13,494 bases of DNA from an uncultured Eubacteriales bacterium (lineage in GTDB: Bacteria; Bacillota; Clostridia; Oscillospirales; CAG-382): assembly GCA_900546385.1 (NCBI GenBank), contig URCT01000071.1:1-13494 (forward strand), in the 5' to 3' direction. Under the pieces are notes generated by a model. It made no database searches. It had not been told where the DNA came from and saw nothing but the letters and a program-made list of their open reading frames with translations. Shown one piece after another: positions 6,448 to 13,480 of the stretch; the stretch's first letter is position 1, and every line of letters starts with the position of its first letter. A program made the position numbers and the translations under genes.

Positions 6448-6513
6448 TGACGTAAAAAACGTCAGAAATGTTTCGGGAAATGCCGAAAAAAGCGGCATAA
6501 AAACATTCCCGAA
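6448..6513 (+). promoter_or_regulatory. Two-hairpin 5' leader of the GH99-like gene
   Basis: The first stem pairs TGACGT (6448-6453) with ACGTCA (6459-6464). The second is a 14-bp stem: TTCGGGAA plus ATGCCG (6472-6485) pairs with CGGCAT (6493-6498) and TTCCCGAA (6506-6513), interrupted by a 7-nt A-rich bulge. Neither is followed by a U-run, so terminators are unlikely. The second ends 4 nt before the AAAGGAG ribosome binding site. It may stabilise the mRNA or regulate translation; it matches no riboswitch class I know. Confidence 0.55.
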
Positions 6514-6535
6514 TTCCGAAAGGAGTGTGTTTTTT

Positions 6536-9493
6536 ATGATAAAAGACACGCGTGTCGTAAAAGACGCCGTCTACCTGATAGACGATAAGACCATGACCTC
6601 GCGCGGCTATGCGCAGAGCGGCTGGGATTTTGACGATCGCGGCAGGAAAACCGCCCGCGGCGAAGAGATCCGCGGAATTTATCTTTGCTCGGATGAAACG
6701 GGTGATTTTGACCCGTATCTTTCCCGCCGTTTCGTTCCGGTCAAAACCGGCAAAGCCGGCTTTTTCCACAGCTTCCGCCTGCGTTACGGCGAAGATTTTT
6801 ATTTACGCTTTTTGAGCGACGACAAAAAAGAAGCCGTCGCGCTTGAAATTTCCGCAAAAGACGGCCTTTTCTGCGTCGGCGGCACGAAAATTCCGGTTGC
6901 CGTCGAAAACAAGACCTACTATCTCGGCATCGAATTTGACCTTGACCGTAAAAAAGCCGACGTTTTCTTCGACGATGTCCGTTACGGCACGTTCAAACTG
7001 ACGGCCAAGAGCCTTTCGCGCTTAATCATCGGCGTGCGCGGCGGCCGCTCCACCTGCTATATTCCCTTAACGACCCGTCTTTGGATCAACTATCTTGTCT
7101 GCGACCGCGCCTACGTTTCCGCACCCGGCGTCATGAACGACGCATGGCATTTGACGGCAAAAGGCACGGCTCTTGCCGATCGCCGCCCCTACACCGAAGG
7201 ACAGAATCTCACCACCTATGCGTTAATCACCGCCGATGGCAAGACTGCAACGCTTGAGCGCAAATTCGACGCAGTCAAAACAAAAGTCTGCTTTGAAATC
7301 AAATACCTGCCCAAGACCGAAGCCAACGACATTGCCCTCAGCCTGACAAGCGGCCGGAAGCCGGTGTTAACCCTCCGCGACAACGGCAAAGCCTTGTTTT
7401 TTGAAGAACGACCCCTGCGCGAACACCATGTCAACGTCTGGCAGACCTTGCGCATGGAAGCCAATTTTGTCGCCGGAAAAGCACTTATCAAGTTAAACGG
7501 TAAAAAATGCGGTGAGGTGCCGCTTGCGGAAGGTGCCAAAAAAGCCGACGGCATCCGTCTTGCTTTCACCGCACCGAACGGCGGCGTGCTGAAATTCACC
7601 GATATTTTCGTGTTTGAAATGCAGCCGGAACCGATCGATTACGTCCCCGAACCGATTCTGCCGAAAAAGAAGGATTACTATGTCGGTATGAACATCTGCT
7701 CCCTCTGGCGCAACGGCGACCACTGGGGCTGGGATACCATTTCTCCCTATCACGAGAACAAGACCTACATGGGTTACTACGACGAGGGGCTTCCGGAGGT
7801 CGCCGACTGGGAAATCAAGTGGATGGCCGAACACGGACTGGATTTTGAGCTGTACTGCTGGTACAACAGCCAAGTAAACGCGCCCATCTGCACCACCGGC
7901 CTTTCCTCGGCCATTCACGGCGGCCACTTCAACGCCAAATACGGCGATTACATGAAATTTGCGCTTCTTTGGGAGGCCATGAACTGTGCGCATCCGTCGG
8001 TCGAAGCGTTCCGTAAGCACATTGTTCCGTACTGGATGGATTATTTCTTCTCCGATCCGCGTTACTTCACCATCGACAACAAAGTGTTAATTGCCGTGTT
8101 CGGCTCGGGCAATCTCATCAAGGATTTCGGTTCGGAAGATGCGGTAAGAGAACAGTTTGACTATGTCCGCGAAGAGGTGAAAAAGCTCGGTTTCGACGGC
8201 GCGATCTTCCTCTCTTGCGGAGGCCCGACCGAAGCGGTCAAGAACTGCGGCTTTGACGGCGTTTACGCCTACAACTGGGGCACGCAGGGCTTTGACCCGG
8301 ACTACACCAAGGCGCAGATCACCTCCCAGCGCGAAAAGAAGCTGGTTCACGTCGTTCCCACCGTTTCCACCGGATTCAATTCGATTGGCTGGGATCGTCC
8401 GCGCACGCCGCAGATGACCTGCGAGGATATGGGCGAATGCTTGCGCTGGTTCAAAGAGGATGTTCTGCCGGCAAGCGAGGGCGAGGACTGGAAAAAGAAG
8501 CTTGTCATGTTCTCGACCTGGAACGAATACGGCGAAGGCACGTATATCTGCCCGTCGAACCTGCACGGCTTCGGCTACTTGGACGAAATGCGCAAGGCCT
8601 TTACCAATGAGCCGGAGGAGCATATCGATGTGCGTCCCGACGAGCATCAACTTGACCGCCTGGGCTATCTGTATCCGAAAGGACGCAGTCTCGTCCGCTG
8701 CGAACAGTACCTCGAAAAGAACAAGCCGACCGAACACGTTGCCGACATTTCGACCGACGCGGCCGACTGGCACCCGGAAAACGGCCTTGTCATCGAAAAT
8801 CGCGGCGGCAAGCTGTGCGGCACAAGTGACAAATTCGATCCGCAGATCCTGCGCACCGACCTTGCAATCGATACGAGTGCCGTCAAGGGCGTACACGTCC
8901 GCTTAAAAGCCAACTCCGGCGGCGGTGCCAACACCTGCGTCTACTTCATCACCGACACCGATACGGTTTGGACGGAATCCAAAGGCGTACACGTCTTTAT
9001 TAAGGGCGACGTCACAACCGACGTGTATTACGACATGGCTGCCCTTCCCACCTGGACAGGTACGGTGACCGGGCTTCGTCTCGACCCGACCGACATTGCC
9101 GGAAGCTTTGAGATCGAAGCCATCGAATTAACCACCGACACCACCTCGCCGATTCTCACGGTCAACGGCAAAGAGCATCCTTGCTCCGTGCTGCCGCAGG
9201 TCACCGAAAAGGGCGTGTTTATCCCGTTTGAGCAAAACCGCCCGTACACCGATATGAAATTCTACCATGAATGGTATCGCGACGAGCAGACGCTTTATCT
9301 GCTGCACGGCAATGACGCGATGTATTTCACGGTCGGCAAGGACTATGTGCTTGTCAACGGCAAAAAGCATAAGCTGCCGGTACCGCTTGCGCTTTGCGAC
9401 GCTCTGCCGATGCTAAGCTTGGATGTTTTGTGTGAGATCTGCGGCTTCTCGTATACCAAAGACGGCCGTTATATCCGCATTGTCACCGCATAA
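6536..9493 (+). CDS. Large multidomain GH99/WbsX-like glycan-active protein without signal peptide
   Basis: A 985-residue protein with four regions. Residues about 40-195 and 225-365 look like two concanavalin/LamG-type beta-sandwiches. Residues about 378-690 form a TIM-barrel domain of the GH99/WbsX-like group: it opens with NICSLWRNGDHWGWD, contains DGVYAYNWG, and carries WNEYGEGTY at 662-670, where Glu664 and Glu667 fit the ExxE acid pair known from GH99 mannan enzymes. Residues about 735-862 resemble a carbohydrate-binding beta-domain, and about 870-985 a copper-amine-oxidase-N-like stalk module. No signal peptide or membrane helix is visible, which is odd for such modules. The ATG at 6536 suits AAAGGAG at 6518-6525; a GTG at 6527 is too close to it. 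The substrate is unknown, possibly alpha-mannan-like or cell-surface glycan. Confidence 0.75.
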   Translation: MIKDTRVVKDAVYLIDDKTMTSRGYAQSGWDFDDRGRKTARGEEIRGIYLCSDETGDFDPYLSRRFVPVKTGKAGFFHSFRLRYGEDFYLRFLSDDKKEAVALEISAKDGLFCVGGTKIPVAVENKTYYLGIEFDLDRKKADVFFDDVRYGTFKLTAKSLSRLIIGVRGGRSTCYIPLTTRLWINYLVCDRAYVSAPGVMNDAWHLTAKGTALADRRPYTEGQNLTTYALITADGKTATLERKFDAVKTKVCFEIKYLPKTEANDIALSLTSGRKPVLTLRDNGKALFFEERPLREHHVNVWQTLRMEANFVAGKALIKLNGKKCGEVPLAEGAKKADGIRLAFTAPNGGVLKFTDIFVFEMQPEPIDYVPEPILPKKKDYYVGMNICSLWRNGDHWGWDTISPYHENKTYMGYYDEGLPEVADWEIKWMAEHGLDFELYCWYNSQVNAPICTTGLSSAIHGGHFNAKYGDYMKFALLWEAMNCAHPSVEAFRKHIVPYWMDYFFSDPRYFTIDNKVLIAVFGSGNLIKDFGSEDAVREQFDYVREEVKKLGFDGAIFLSCGGPTEAVKNCGFDGVYAYNWGTQGFDPDYTKAQITSQREKKLVHVVPTVSTGFNSIGWDRPRTPQMTCEDMGECLRWFKEDVLPASEGEDWKKKLVMFSTWNEYGEGTYICPSNLHGFGYLDEMRKAFTNEPEEHIDVRPDEHQLDRLGYLYPKGRSLVRCEQYLEKNKPTEHVADISTDAADWHPENGLVIENRGGKLCGTSDKFDPQILRTDLAIDTSAVKGVHVRLKANSGGGANTCVYFITDTDTVWTESKGVHVFIKGDVTTDVYYDMAALPTWTGTVTGLRLDPTDIAGSFEIEAIELTTDTTSPILTVNGKEHPCSVLPQVTEKGVFIPFEQNRPYTDMKFYHEWYRDEQTLYLLHGNDAMYFTVGKDYVLVNGKKHKLPVPLALCDALPMLSLDVLCEICGFSYTKDGRYIRIVTA

Positions 9494-9527
9494 AACCGGC
9501 TTTCAAAGAAGAATTTTGGGAAAATGC

Positions 9528-9555
9528 TTGACTTTTTCCGAGAAAGTGCTATAAT
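9528..9555 (+). promoter_or_regulatory. Strong extended -10 promoter of the small secreted protein
   Basis: TTGACT at 9528-9533 is followed after 16 nt by TATAAT at 9550-9555, with TG one base before it (9547-9548), an extended -10. It begins 34 nt after the GH99-like stop codon. No terminator is visible between the two genes, so some read-through may also contribute. Confidence 0.85.
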
Positions 9556-9575
9556 ATAGGTAAAAGAAAAATTGT

Positions 9576-9598
9576 GTTTTTGTGCATTGTGCAAAAAC
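9576..9598 (+). other. Leader hairpin before the small secreted protein
   Basis: GTTTTTG (9576-9582) and CAAAAAC (9592-9598) form a 7-bp stem with a 9-nt loop, 6 nt before the AAGGAG ribosome binding site. It may protect the mRNA or modulate initiation. The structure is visible; the function is inference. Confidence 0.4.
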
Positions 9599-9616
9599 CG
9601 TGAAGGAGTGCTTTCT

Positions 9617-10006
9617 ATGAAAAAGAGTCTTTCCAAGCTTCTCTGCGTTCTTGCATTGTCCTCGGCTCTTACCGCTTCGGCGTTCGCTGCCGGAACAGAG
9701 CTTGATATCTGGGTTTCCAAGCTGTTTACGCTTCCGGCGCCGACAGTAACAAATGAAGAGGCCGGTCTTGTCGTCAAGGTTGAAAAGCCGGGCGTTCCGT
9801 ATGGCCTTGATTGTCAAATCGGCACGGCTCTTTACGATGCGGACGGACGGTTGCTCGACACCAAATTTGTCGCAGCGGATTCTTCGGAGGATTATACCTT
9901 TACGTTTGCCGCCAACGACAAAGCAGCCAAAGTAAAGCTGTTTGTGTTCGAAGCCTCCTCCGGCTTCAAGCCGATTTACCAAGCATCGCAGACGATTCTT
10001 CCGTAA
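9617..10006 (+). CDS. Small secreted protein, beta-sandwich type, unknown function
   Basis: A 129-residue exported protein. The signal peptide MKKSLSKLLCVLALSSALTA runs to SAFAA, with cleavage likely after residue 24 or 25, leaving about 105 residues. The mature part alternates beta-strands, and its end, VKLFVFEASSGFKP, recalls a small beta-sandwich module found on clostridial surface proteins; I recall that likeness from memory, at moderate confidence. No lipobox, sortase signal or transmembrane segment is present, so it should be released or loosely bound. AAGGAG sits 9 nt before the ATG at 9617; an upstream in-frame ATG at 9572 would mask the signal peptide. It has its own strong promoter and terminator, suggesting abundant expression. 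Confidence 0.75.
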   Translation: MKKSLSKLLCVLALSSALTASAFAAGTELDIWVSKLFTLPAPTVTNEEAGLVVKVEKPGVPYGLDCQIGTALYDADGRLLDTKFVAADSSEDYTFTFAANDKAAKVKLFVFEASSGFKPIYQASQTILP

Positions 10007-10040
10007 GCTTGACGGCATCCATTACATCTGAAAAACAAAA

Positions 10041-10071
10041 AGCGGTTTCGGGTTTCCGAAGCCGCTTTTTT
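10041..10071 (+). terminator. Intrinsic terminator of the small secreted protein gene
   Basis: An 11-bp stem (10041-10051 with 10056-10066, one T-G pair) has a 4-nt loop and is followed by six T (10066-10071). It lies 34 nt after the stop codon. An A-run precedes it, so it could also work in the other direction for the WYL gene, though it is some 150 nt past that stop codon. Confidence 0.9.
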
Positions 10072-10128
10072 GCTGCACAAAATCGATATTGAAATGACAA
10101 CCCTTCCGGCACGTTTCGCGCGCCACCT

Positions 10129-10156
10129 TCCCTTGCACAGGGACGGCAAACTGCCG
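10129..10156. repeat. Pair of contiguous short hairpins
   Basis: TCCCT/AGGGA (10129-10133 with 10139-10143) abuts CGGCA/TGCCG (10144-10148 with 10152-10156), with no spacer between them. They lie in a 217-nt gene-free stretch. The compact style resembles the hairpin array at the right end of the window and may be the remnant of a dispersed intergenic repeat. Confidence 0.45.
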
Positions 10157-10199
10157 CAGCAGTTACTATCAGCGCACAAAGCTTTGGTTATCTCCCTAA

Positions 10200-10227
10200 T
10201 TTTCAACTTTCAATTTTCAATTGTCAA
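10200..10227. repeat. Four-copy heptamer tandem repeat overlapping the WYL gene stop codon
   Basis: Units TTTTCAA, CTTTCAA, TTTTCAA and TTGTCAA run head to tail over 28 bp. The last unit supplies the TGA stop codon (10224-10226) of the minus-strand WYL gene. A 7-bp unit is not a multiple of three, but because it lies at the stop codon, length change would alter at most the last residues or only the 3' end. Confidence 0.8.
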
Positions 10228-11222
10228 TTCGTCTCTCCGTACTGCTGCGCCGTCTGACGTAAATATTCCGCAAACCCGTCCTTGACACTTTGCGGCGAAA
10301 GAATCCGTGCGTCCGTGCCGAAGGAGAACAGCCAACCGTAAAACTGCGGACTGACCACGATTTCGGCCTCAAACACAAATCCGTTTTCGGTCGGTGCCAA
10401 AAACACCTCTTTGCCGAAACGGTCAAGCACAACACCGGCCAAACGGTCGGCAAATTCCAACCGTACCTTTTGGCTTGCGCCGCCGAACATACTGAATACC
10501 TTGCTCGCATAGGCAGACACATCCACCTCACGGAACGCCGCTTCGCCCTCACGGCGCAAATCGGCAAGCTCCTGCAAGCCATCCATTTTGTCCACACGGT
10601 AATGCCGGATCTGCTCATGCGCAGCATCATACGCCACTAAATAATAGTTTTCATTGTCCCAGCATAACGCAAACGGGCTCACCTCATACCGCGCGCCGTC
10701 ATGCCGGTAAACCTTTTCCTTTTGGACATTGTATTCGAAATAACGAAAAGAGATGCGCGTGTTGTCCCGGATAGCCGCATGAATCGTATCTACGTTATAA
10801 TAAATGCTCTCGTTCATGGCCTTGATACGCCCGGCCACCGTCAGCTGGCGGTCAAGCGCATAGGCTTCATACCGGCTGCACAAGCTCTCTAACTTTCGGA
10901 TGAGCTCGGCCGATTTGCGCTCGGTGACGAACCGTGAGCCGAGAACCGCGTCCACAAGCAGCTTTAATTCCGATATTTCGAATTCGCGCGATGCCACATG
11001 ATACCACGTGTTCCGGTCGCGCTTCTCGGAAAGGATATCCATACCGCTTTCCGCAAGAGTCTCCAAATCGTCGTATACGCTCTTGCGTTCGGCGGCAACG
11101 CCGCAGCTTTCAAGATACTCGATCATATTTTTCACGGTCACGCCGTGCGTTTCATCGGTGTTTTTGAGCAAATAGTCCTTCAAATACAACAGCTTGAGCT
11201 TTTGGCGGGAGTTGCGCGGCAC
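10224..11222 (-). CDS. WYL-domain transcriptional regulator
   Basis: A 332-residue DNA-binding regulator of the WYL family. An N-terminal winged-helix domain covers about residues 1-75 (VTVKNMIEYLESCGV, then ERKSVYDDLETLAESG). The WYL ligand-sensing domain covers about 145-220, with SPFALCWDNENYYLVAYD and RHYRVDKM, followed by a WCX-like C-terminal domain to the end. WYL domains are thought to sense small molecules or nucleotides. The start is a GTG at 11220-11222, with AAAGGATG about 8 nt upstream. It diverges from a MATE exporter, and the two promoters meet over a perfect dyad, so autoregulation and control of the exporter are likely. Its 3' end overlaps a heptamer repeat. Confidence 0.9.
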   Translation of the reverse strand: MPRNSRQKLKLLYLKDYLLKNTDETHGVTVKNMIEYLESCGVAAERKSVYDDLETLAESGMDILSEKRDRNTWYHVASREFEISELKLLVDAVLGSRFVTERKSAELIRKLESLCSRYEAYALDRQLTVAGRIKAMNESIYYNVDTIHAAIRDNTRISFRYFEYNVQKEKVYRHDGARYEVSPFALCWDNENYYLVAYDAAHEQIRHYRVDKMDGLQELADLRREGEAAFREVDVSAYASKVFSMFGGASQKVRLEFADRLAGVVLDRFGKEVFLAPTENGFVFEAEIVVSPQFYGWLFSFGTDARILSPQSVKDGFAEYLRQTAQQYGETN

Positions 11223-11251
11223 AAAATCACATCCTTTTTTTGATTGCTTCC

Positions 11252-11280
11252 ATTATACAACAGTTTTCGTCATTTTGCAA
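11252..11280 (-). promoter_or_regulatory. Promoter of the WYL regulator
   Basis: Reading leftward, TTGCAA (11275-11280) and TATAAT (11252-11257) are 17 nt apart. The short leader of about 25 nt leads to AAAGGATG and the GTG start codon. The -35 box is part of the dyad at 11277-11287. Confidence 0.82.
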
Positions 11281-11287
11281 GCCTTGC
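11277..11287. promoter_or_regulatory. Perfect 11-bp dyad between divergent promoters, candidate WYL operator
   Basis: GCAAG and CTTGC flank a single central C. The left arm overlaps the -35 of the WYL gene (11275-11280) and the right arm overlaps the -35 of the MATE gene (11284-11289). A dimer bound here would block both promoters. The dyad is seen in the sequence; the identity of the binding protein is inference. Confidence 0.55.
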
Positions 11288-11312
11288 TTTTTTGGCGATT
11301 TTGTGTTACACT
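11284..11312 (+). promoter_or_regulatory. Promoter of the MATE exporter
   Basis: TTGCTT (11284-11289) and TACACT (11307-11312) are 17 nt apart, with TG one base before the -10 (11304-11305). GATAAT at 11313-11318 is an alternative -10 without a good -35. The promoter looks weak, as expected for a regulated gene. Confidence 0.55.
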
Positions 11313-11342
11313 GATAATATGATTCTGCAAAGGACGTTTTTC

Positions 11343-12671
11343 ATGCAAACCGATCTGACACGCGGAAAAATTACCGTCAATATGCTGCTTTTCGCGCTGC
11401 CGCTCATGGCCGGCAATCTCTTGCAGCAGATATACAACATCGCCGACACCTGGGTGGTCGGGCATTATATCGGCACAGACGCCTTGGGCGCGGTCGGCGC
11501 GGCATATGCGCTCATGACCTTTCTCACGTCCATCCTTTCCGGCTTATGCATGGGCAGCGGTGCGGCCATCTCCGTCCGATACGGCGCCGGGAAAAAGAAC
11601 GCTATGCGCAACTGCGTATTTTTATCGTTTGTGTTCATCGCGGTGCTTGCCGCCGTGTTAAACATCAGCGTTTATCTGCTCGGCGATTCGATTCTTTCGT
11701 TCCTTCGCGTTCCGACCGAAACAAGACCGCTCATGCAAGACTATCTTGTCATCATTTACGCCGGCATCTTCGCAACCTTTCTTTACAACTACTTCGCCTC
11801 GGTTTTGCGTGCCGTCGGCAATTCGACCGTTCCGCTCATTTTTTTGGCCGTTTCGGCCGTTCTCAATGTGGCGCTTGACCTTCTTTGGGTCGCCGTTTTT
11901 CCGTTCGGTGTAAAAGGTGCGGCCTTTGCGACGGTGCTTTCGCAGTTTCTTTCAGGTATCGGGATTCTTATTTACACACTCAAACGCTTTCCGGAGCTTG
12001 TTCCGAAAAAAGCGGAGCGCACATGGCACAAAGAAAATTTCCGCGCGGTACTCGATCTGTCGCTCATGACCTCGCTGCAGCAGTCCATCATGAATTTCGG
12101 CATTTTGTTGGTACAGGGACTTGTCAACAGCTTCGGCACGACCGTCATGGCCGCCTTTGCGGCCGCCGTCAAGATCGATTCGACCGCCTATCTGCCGGTA
12201 CAGGATTTCGGCAACGCCTTTTCGGTGTTTGTCGCACAAAACCATGGTGCGGACAACCGAGAGCGTATCCGCAAAGGCGTAAAAAGTGCCGTTCTCGTCT
12301 GCGCGGTCTTCTGCATTGTCATCAGCCTTGGCGTATGCTTGTTTGCCGAACCGCTCATGAAAATTTTCATCGATGCCAAAGAAACCGCCGTCATTGCCGT
12401 CGGCGCGGAATACTTAAAAATCGAGGGCGCGTTTTACCTCGGGATCGGAATTTTATTCTTATTATACGGCTATTTCCGCGCGGTGGAAAAGCCGGGCATT
12501 TCGGTCATACTCACGGTCGCGTCGCTCGGAACGCGCGTGGTGCTTGCCTATACGCTGTCGGCAGTTCCGGCTCTTGGCGTGCGCGGCATTTGGATGTCGG
12601 TGCCGATCGGTTGGGCGTTTGCCGATTTGATTGGAATTATCTTATACCGCAAAACCCGAAAAAAGGCATAA
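11343..12671 (+). CDS. MATE family efflux transporter
   Basis: A 442-residue inner-membrane exporter of the MATE family, which couples Na+ or H+ entry to export of drugs or other organic molecules. The typical opening is present: MQTDLTRGKI, then LLFALPLMAGNLLQQIYNIADTW. About twelve hydrophobic helices in two similar halves can be followed, and the second half carries LQQSIMNFGILLVQGLVNSFG. The length is standard. I chose the ATG at 11343 because AAAGGA lies about 8 nt upstream and it gives the conserved N-terminus; an upstream in-frame start at 11244 lies within the promoters. It diverges from a WYL regulator sharing a dyad. The substrate cannot be told from sequence. Confidence 0.93.
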   Translation: MQTDLTRGKITVNMLLFALPLMAGNLLQQIYNIADTWVVGHYIGTDALGAVGAAYALMTFLTSILSGLCMGSGAAISVRYGAGKKNAMRNCVFLSFVFIAVLAAVLNISVYLLGDSILSFLRVPTETRPLMQDYLVIIYAGIFATFLYNYFASVLRAVGNSTVPLIFLAVSAVLNVALDLLWVAVFPFGVKGAAFATVLSQFLSGIGILIYTLKRFPELVPKKAERTWHKENFRAVLDLSLMTSLQQSIMNFGILLVQGLVNSFGTTVMAAFAAAVKIDSTAYLPVQDFGNAFSVFVAQNHGADNRERIRKGVKSAVLVCAVFCIVISLGVCLFAEPLMKIFIDAKETAVIAVGAEYLKIEGAFYLGIGILFLLYGYFRAVEKPGISVILTVASLGTRVVLAYTLSAVPALGVRGIWMSVPIGWAFADLIGIILYRKTRKKA

Positions 12672-12719
12672 AAACAGCCGTGAAAGCTCTGTTTTGGCAG
12701 ATTTCACGGCTATCTTTTT
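12670..12719. terminator. Bidirectional terminator between convergent genes
   Basis: A perfect 10-bp stem (12676-12685 with 12702-12711) has a 16-nt loop containing a further 4-bp pairing. A T-run follows on the plus strand (12715-12719) and an A-run precedes it (12670-12674), so it serves both the MATE gene and the convergent isomerase gene, whose stop codon lies 6 nt from the stem. Confidence 0.9.
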
Positions 12720-13347
12720 ATCCGAAGAATCGTTCCTCCGTCACGGCGCACAGATAATGGTACACCGGCAAATGGAGTTCTTGAATTTTATAGGTTTCGG
12801 TTTCCGGCACCTTGATGACAACGTCGCTGAGTGCGTCTAATGCGGCCGGTTTTTCGCCGGTCATGGAAACCACCGTCATACCGCGTGCTTTGGCGGCAAG
12901 TGCGGCATTGACAACGTTTTTGGAATTGCCCGAAGTGGATAAGCAAAACGCCGTATCACGTGCGGTTCCGTAGCCATACATGAGTTGGGCAAACACGGCC
13001 TCCGGGTCGACATCGTTGTCAAACGCCGTAAAAACGGCGCTGTGTGCACATAAAGAAATTGCCGGAAGCGCGCGCTGCAATTCGTTTGCCAAGCGTTCCG
13101 AACGCGCCGAGGGTTCCACGGCGGCAAAGCGTGCTTTTTCGTTTTCCGGCAACGGACGGCGCGACAAAAAGCCTTTCATCAATTCGCCGACGATGTGGTC
13201 GCAGTCGGCGGCACTTCCGCCGTTGCCGCAAAGAAGGATTTTGCCGCCGGAAGCAAGGCTGGTATGCCAAAGCTCCGCAGCGCGGTCAATGGCATCGGCA
13301 CAAGGCGAAAGTTTGGGATAGCGTGTGATCAAATCAGATAGCTGCAT
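12718..13347 (-). CDS. gmhA: SIS-domain phosphoheptose isomerase (GmhA-like)
   Basis: A 209-residue SIS-domain protein resembling sedoheptulose-7-phosphate isomerase, which starts the ADP/GDP-heptose pathway. Phosphosugar-binding motifs are CGNGGSAAD (40-48) and LSTSGNSKNV (136-145). Residues matching the GmhA catalytic pair are Glu55 in HIVGELMKGF and His192 in KIQELHLPVYHYLC. Residues about 61-95 form an insertion relative to E. coli GmhA of roughly 190 residues. The ATG at 13345-13347 is 7 nt after AAGGAG; an in-frame ATG at 13353 is only 1 nt from it. No other heptose gene is in the window. DiaA or another SIS protein is possible, but the C-terminal QExHL pattern favours GmhA. Confidence 0.78.
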   Translation of the reverse strand: MQLSDLITRYPKLSPCADAIDRAAELWHTSLASGGKILLCGNGGSAADCDHIVGELMKGFLSRRPLPENEKARFAAVEPSARSERLANELQRALPAISLCAHSAVFTAFDNDVDPEAVFAQLMYGYGTARDTAFCLSTSGNSKNVVNAALAAKARGMTVVSMTGEKPAALDALSDVVIKVPETETYKIQELHLPVYHYLCAVTEERFFG

Positions 13348-13366
13348 ATTCATTCTCCTTATATGA

Positions 13367-13480
13367 GCGGCTTTGCCGCCGGGATGGTCGCCGCAAGGCG
13401 GCGGAAATGTTGCGGCAGCAACAAGGGATGTGCCGTGAAGCGGCGGAATGCACGCGGAGCGTGCTGCCCCGAATGGGGCA
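13367..13480. repeat. Array of six tandem short hairpins
   Basis: Stems lie at 13367-13371/13375-13379, 13387-13392/13397-13402 (GCAA tetraloop, one T-G pair), 13408-13413/13418-13423, 13132-type GCCG/CGGC at 13432-13435/13441-13444, 13450-13455/13459-13464 and 13465-13470/13475-13480. Stems are 4-6 bp with loops of 3-5 nt. A loosely conserved GGAATG-like word (GGGATG, GGAAATG, GGGATG, GGAATG, CGAATG) recurs every 20-25 nt between or within them. The last ends beside a T-run (13485-13491). The region is GC-rich, holds no plausible gene, and lies upstream of gmhA. Confidence 0.75.

Noticed and set aside
8087..8896. Open frame of 269 codons antisense to the GH99-like gene
   Set aside because: GC-rich third positions of the real gene leave the opposite frame open. 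No ribosome binding site or domain is seen.
10200..10227. Heptamer array considered as a CRISPR-like repeat
   Set aside because: Units are 7 bp and directly abutting, with no spacers; no cas genes are present.
11885..12757. Overlapping plus-strand frame of 290 codons within the MATE gene
   Set aside because: Its product is rich in Arg, Cys and His with no hydrophobic segments, and the frame runs through the terminator. The MATE frame is clearly the real one.
13367..13480. Hairpin array considered as a tRNA or other known structured RNA
   Set aside because: The stems are serial, not cloverleaf, and there is no T-loop GTTCRA motif or CCA end.
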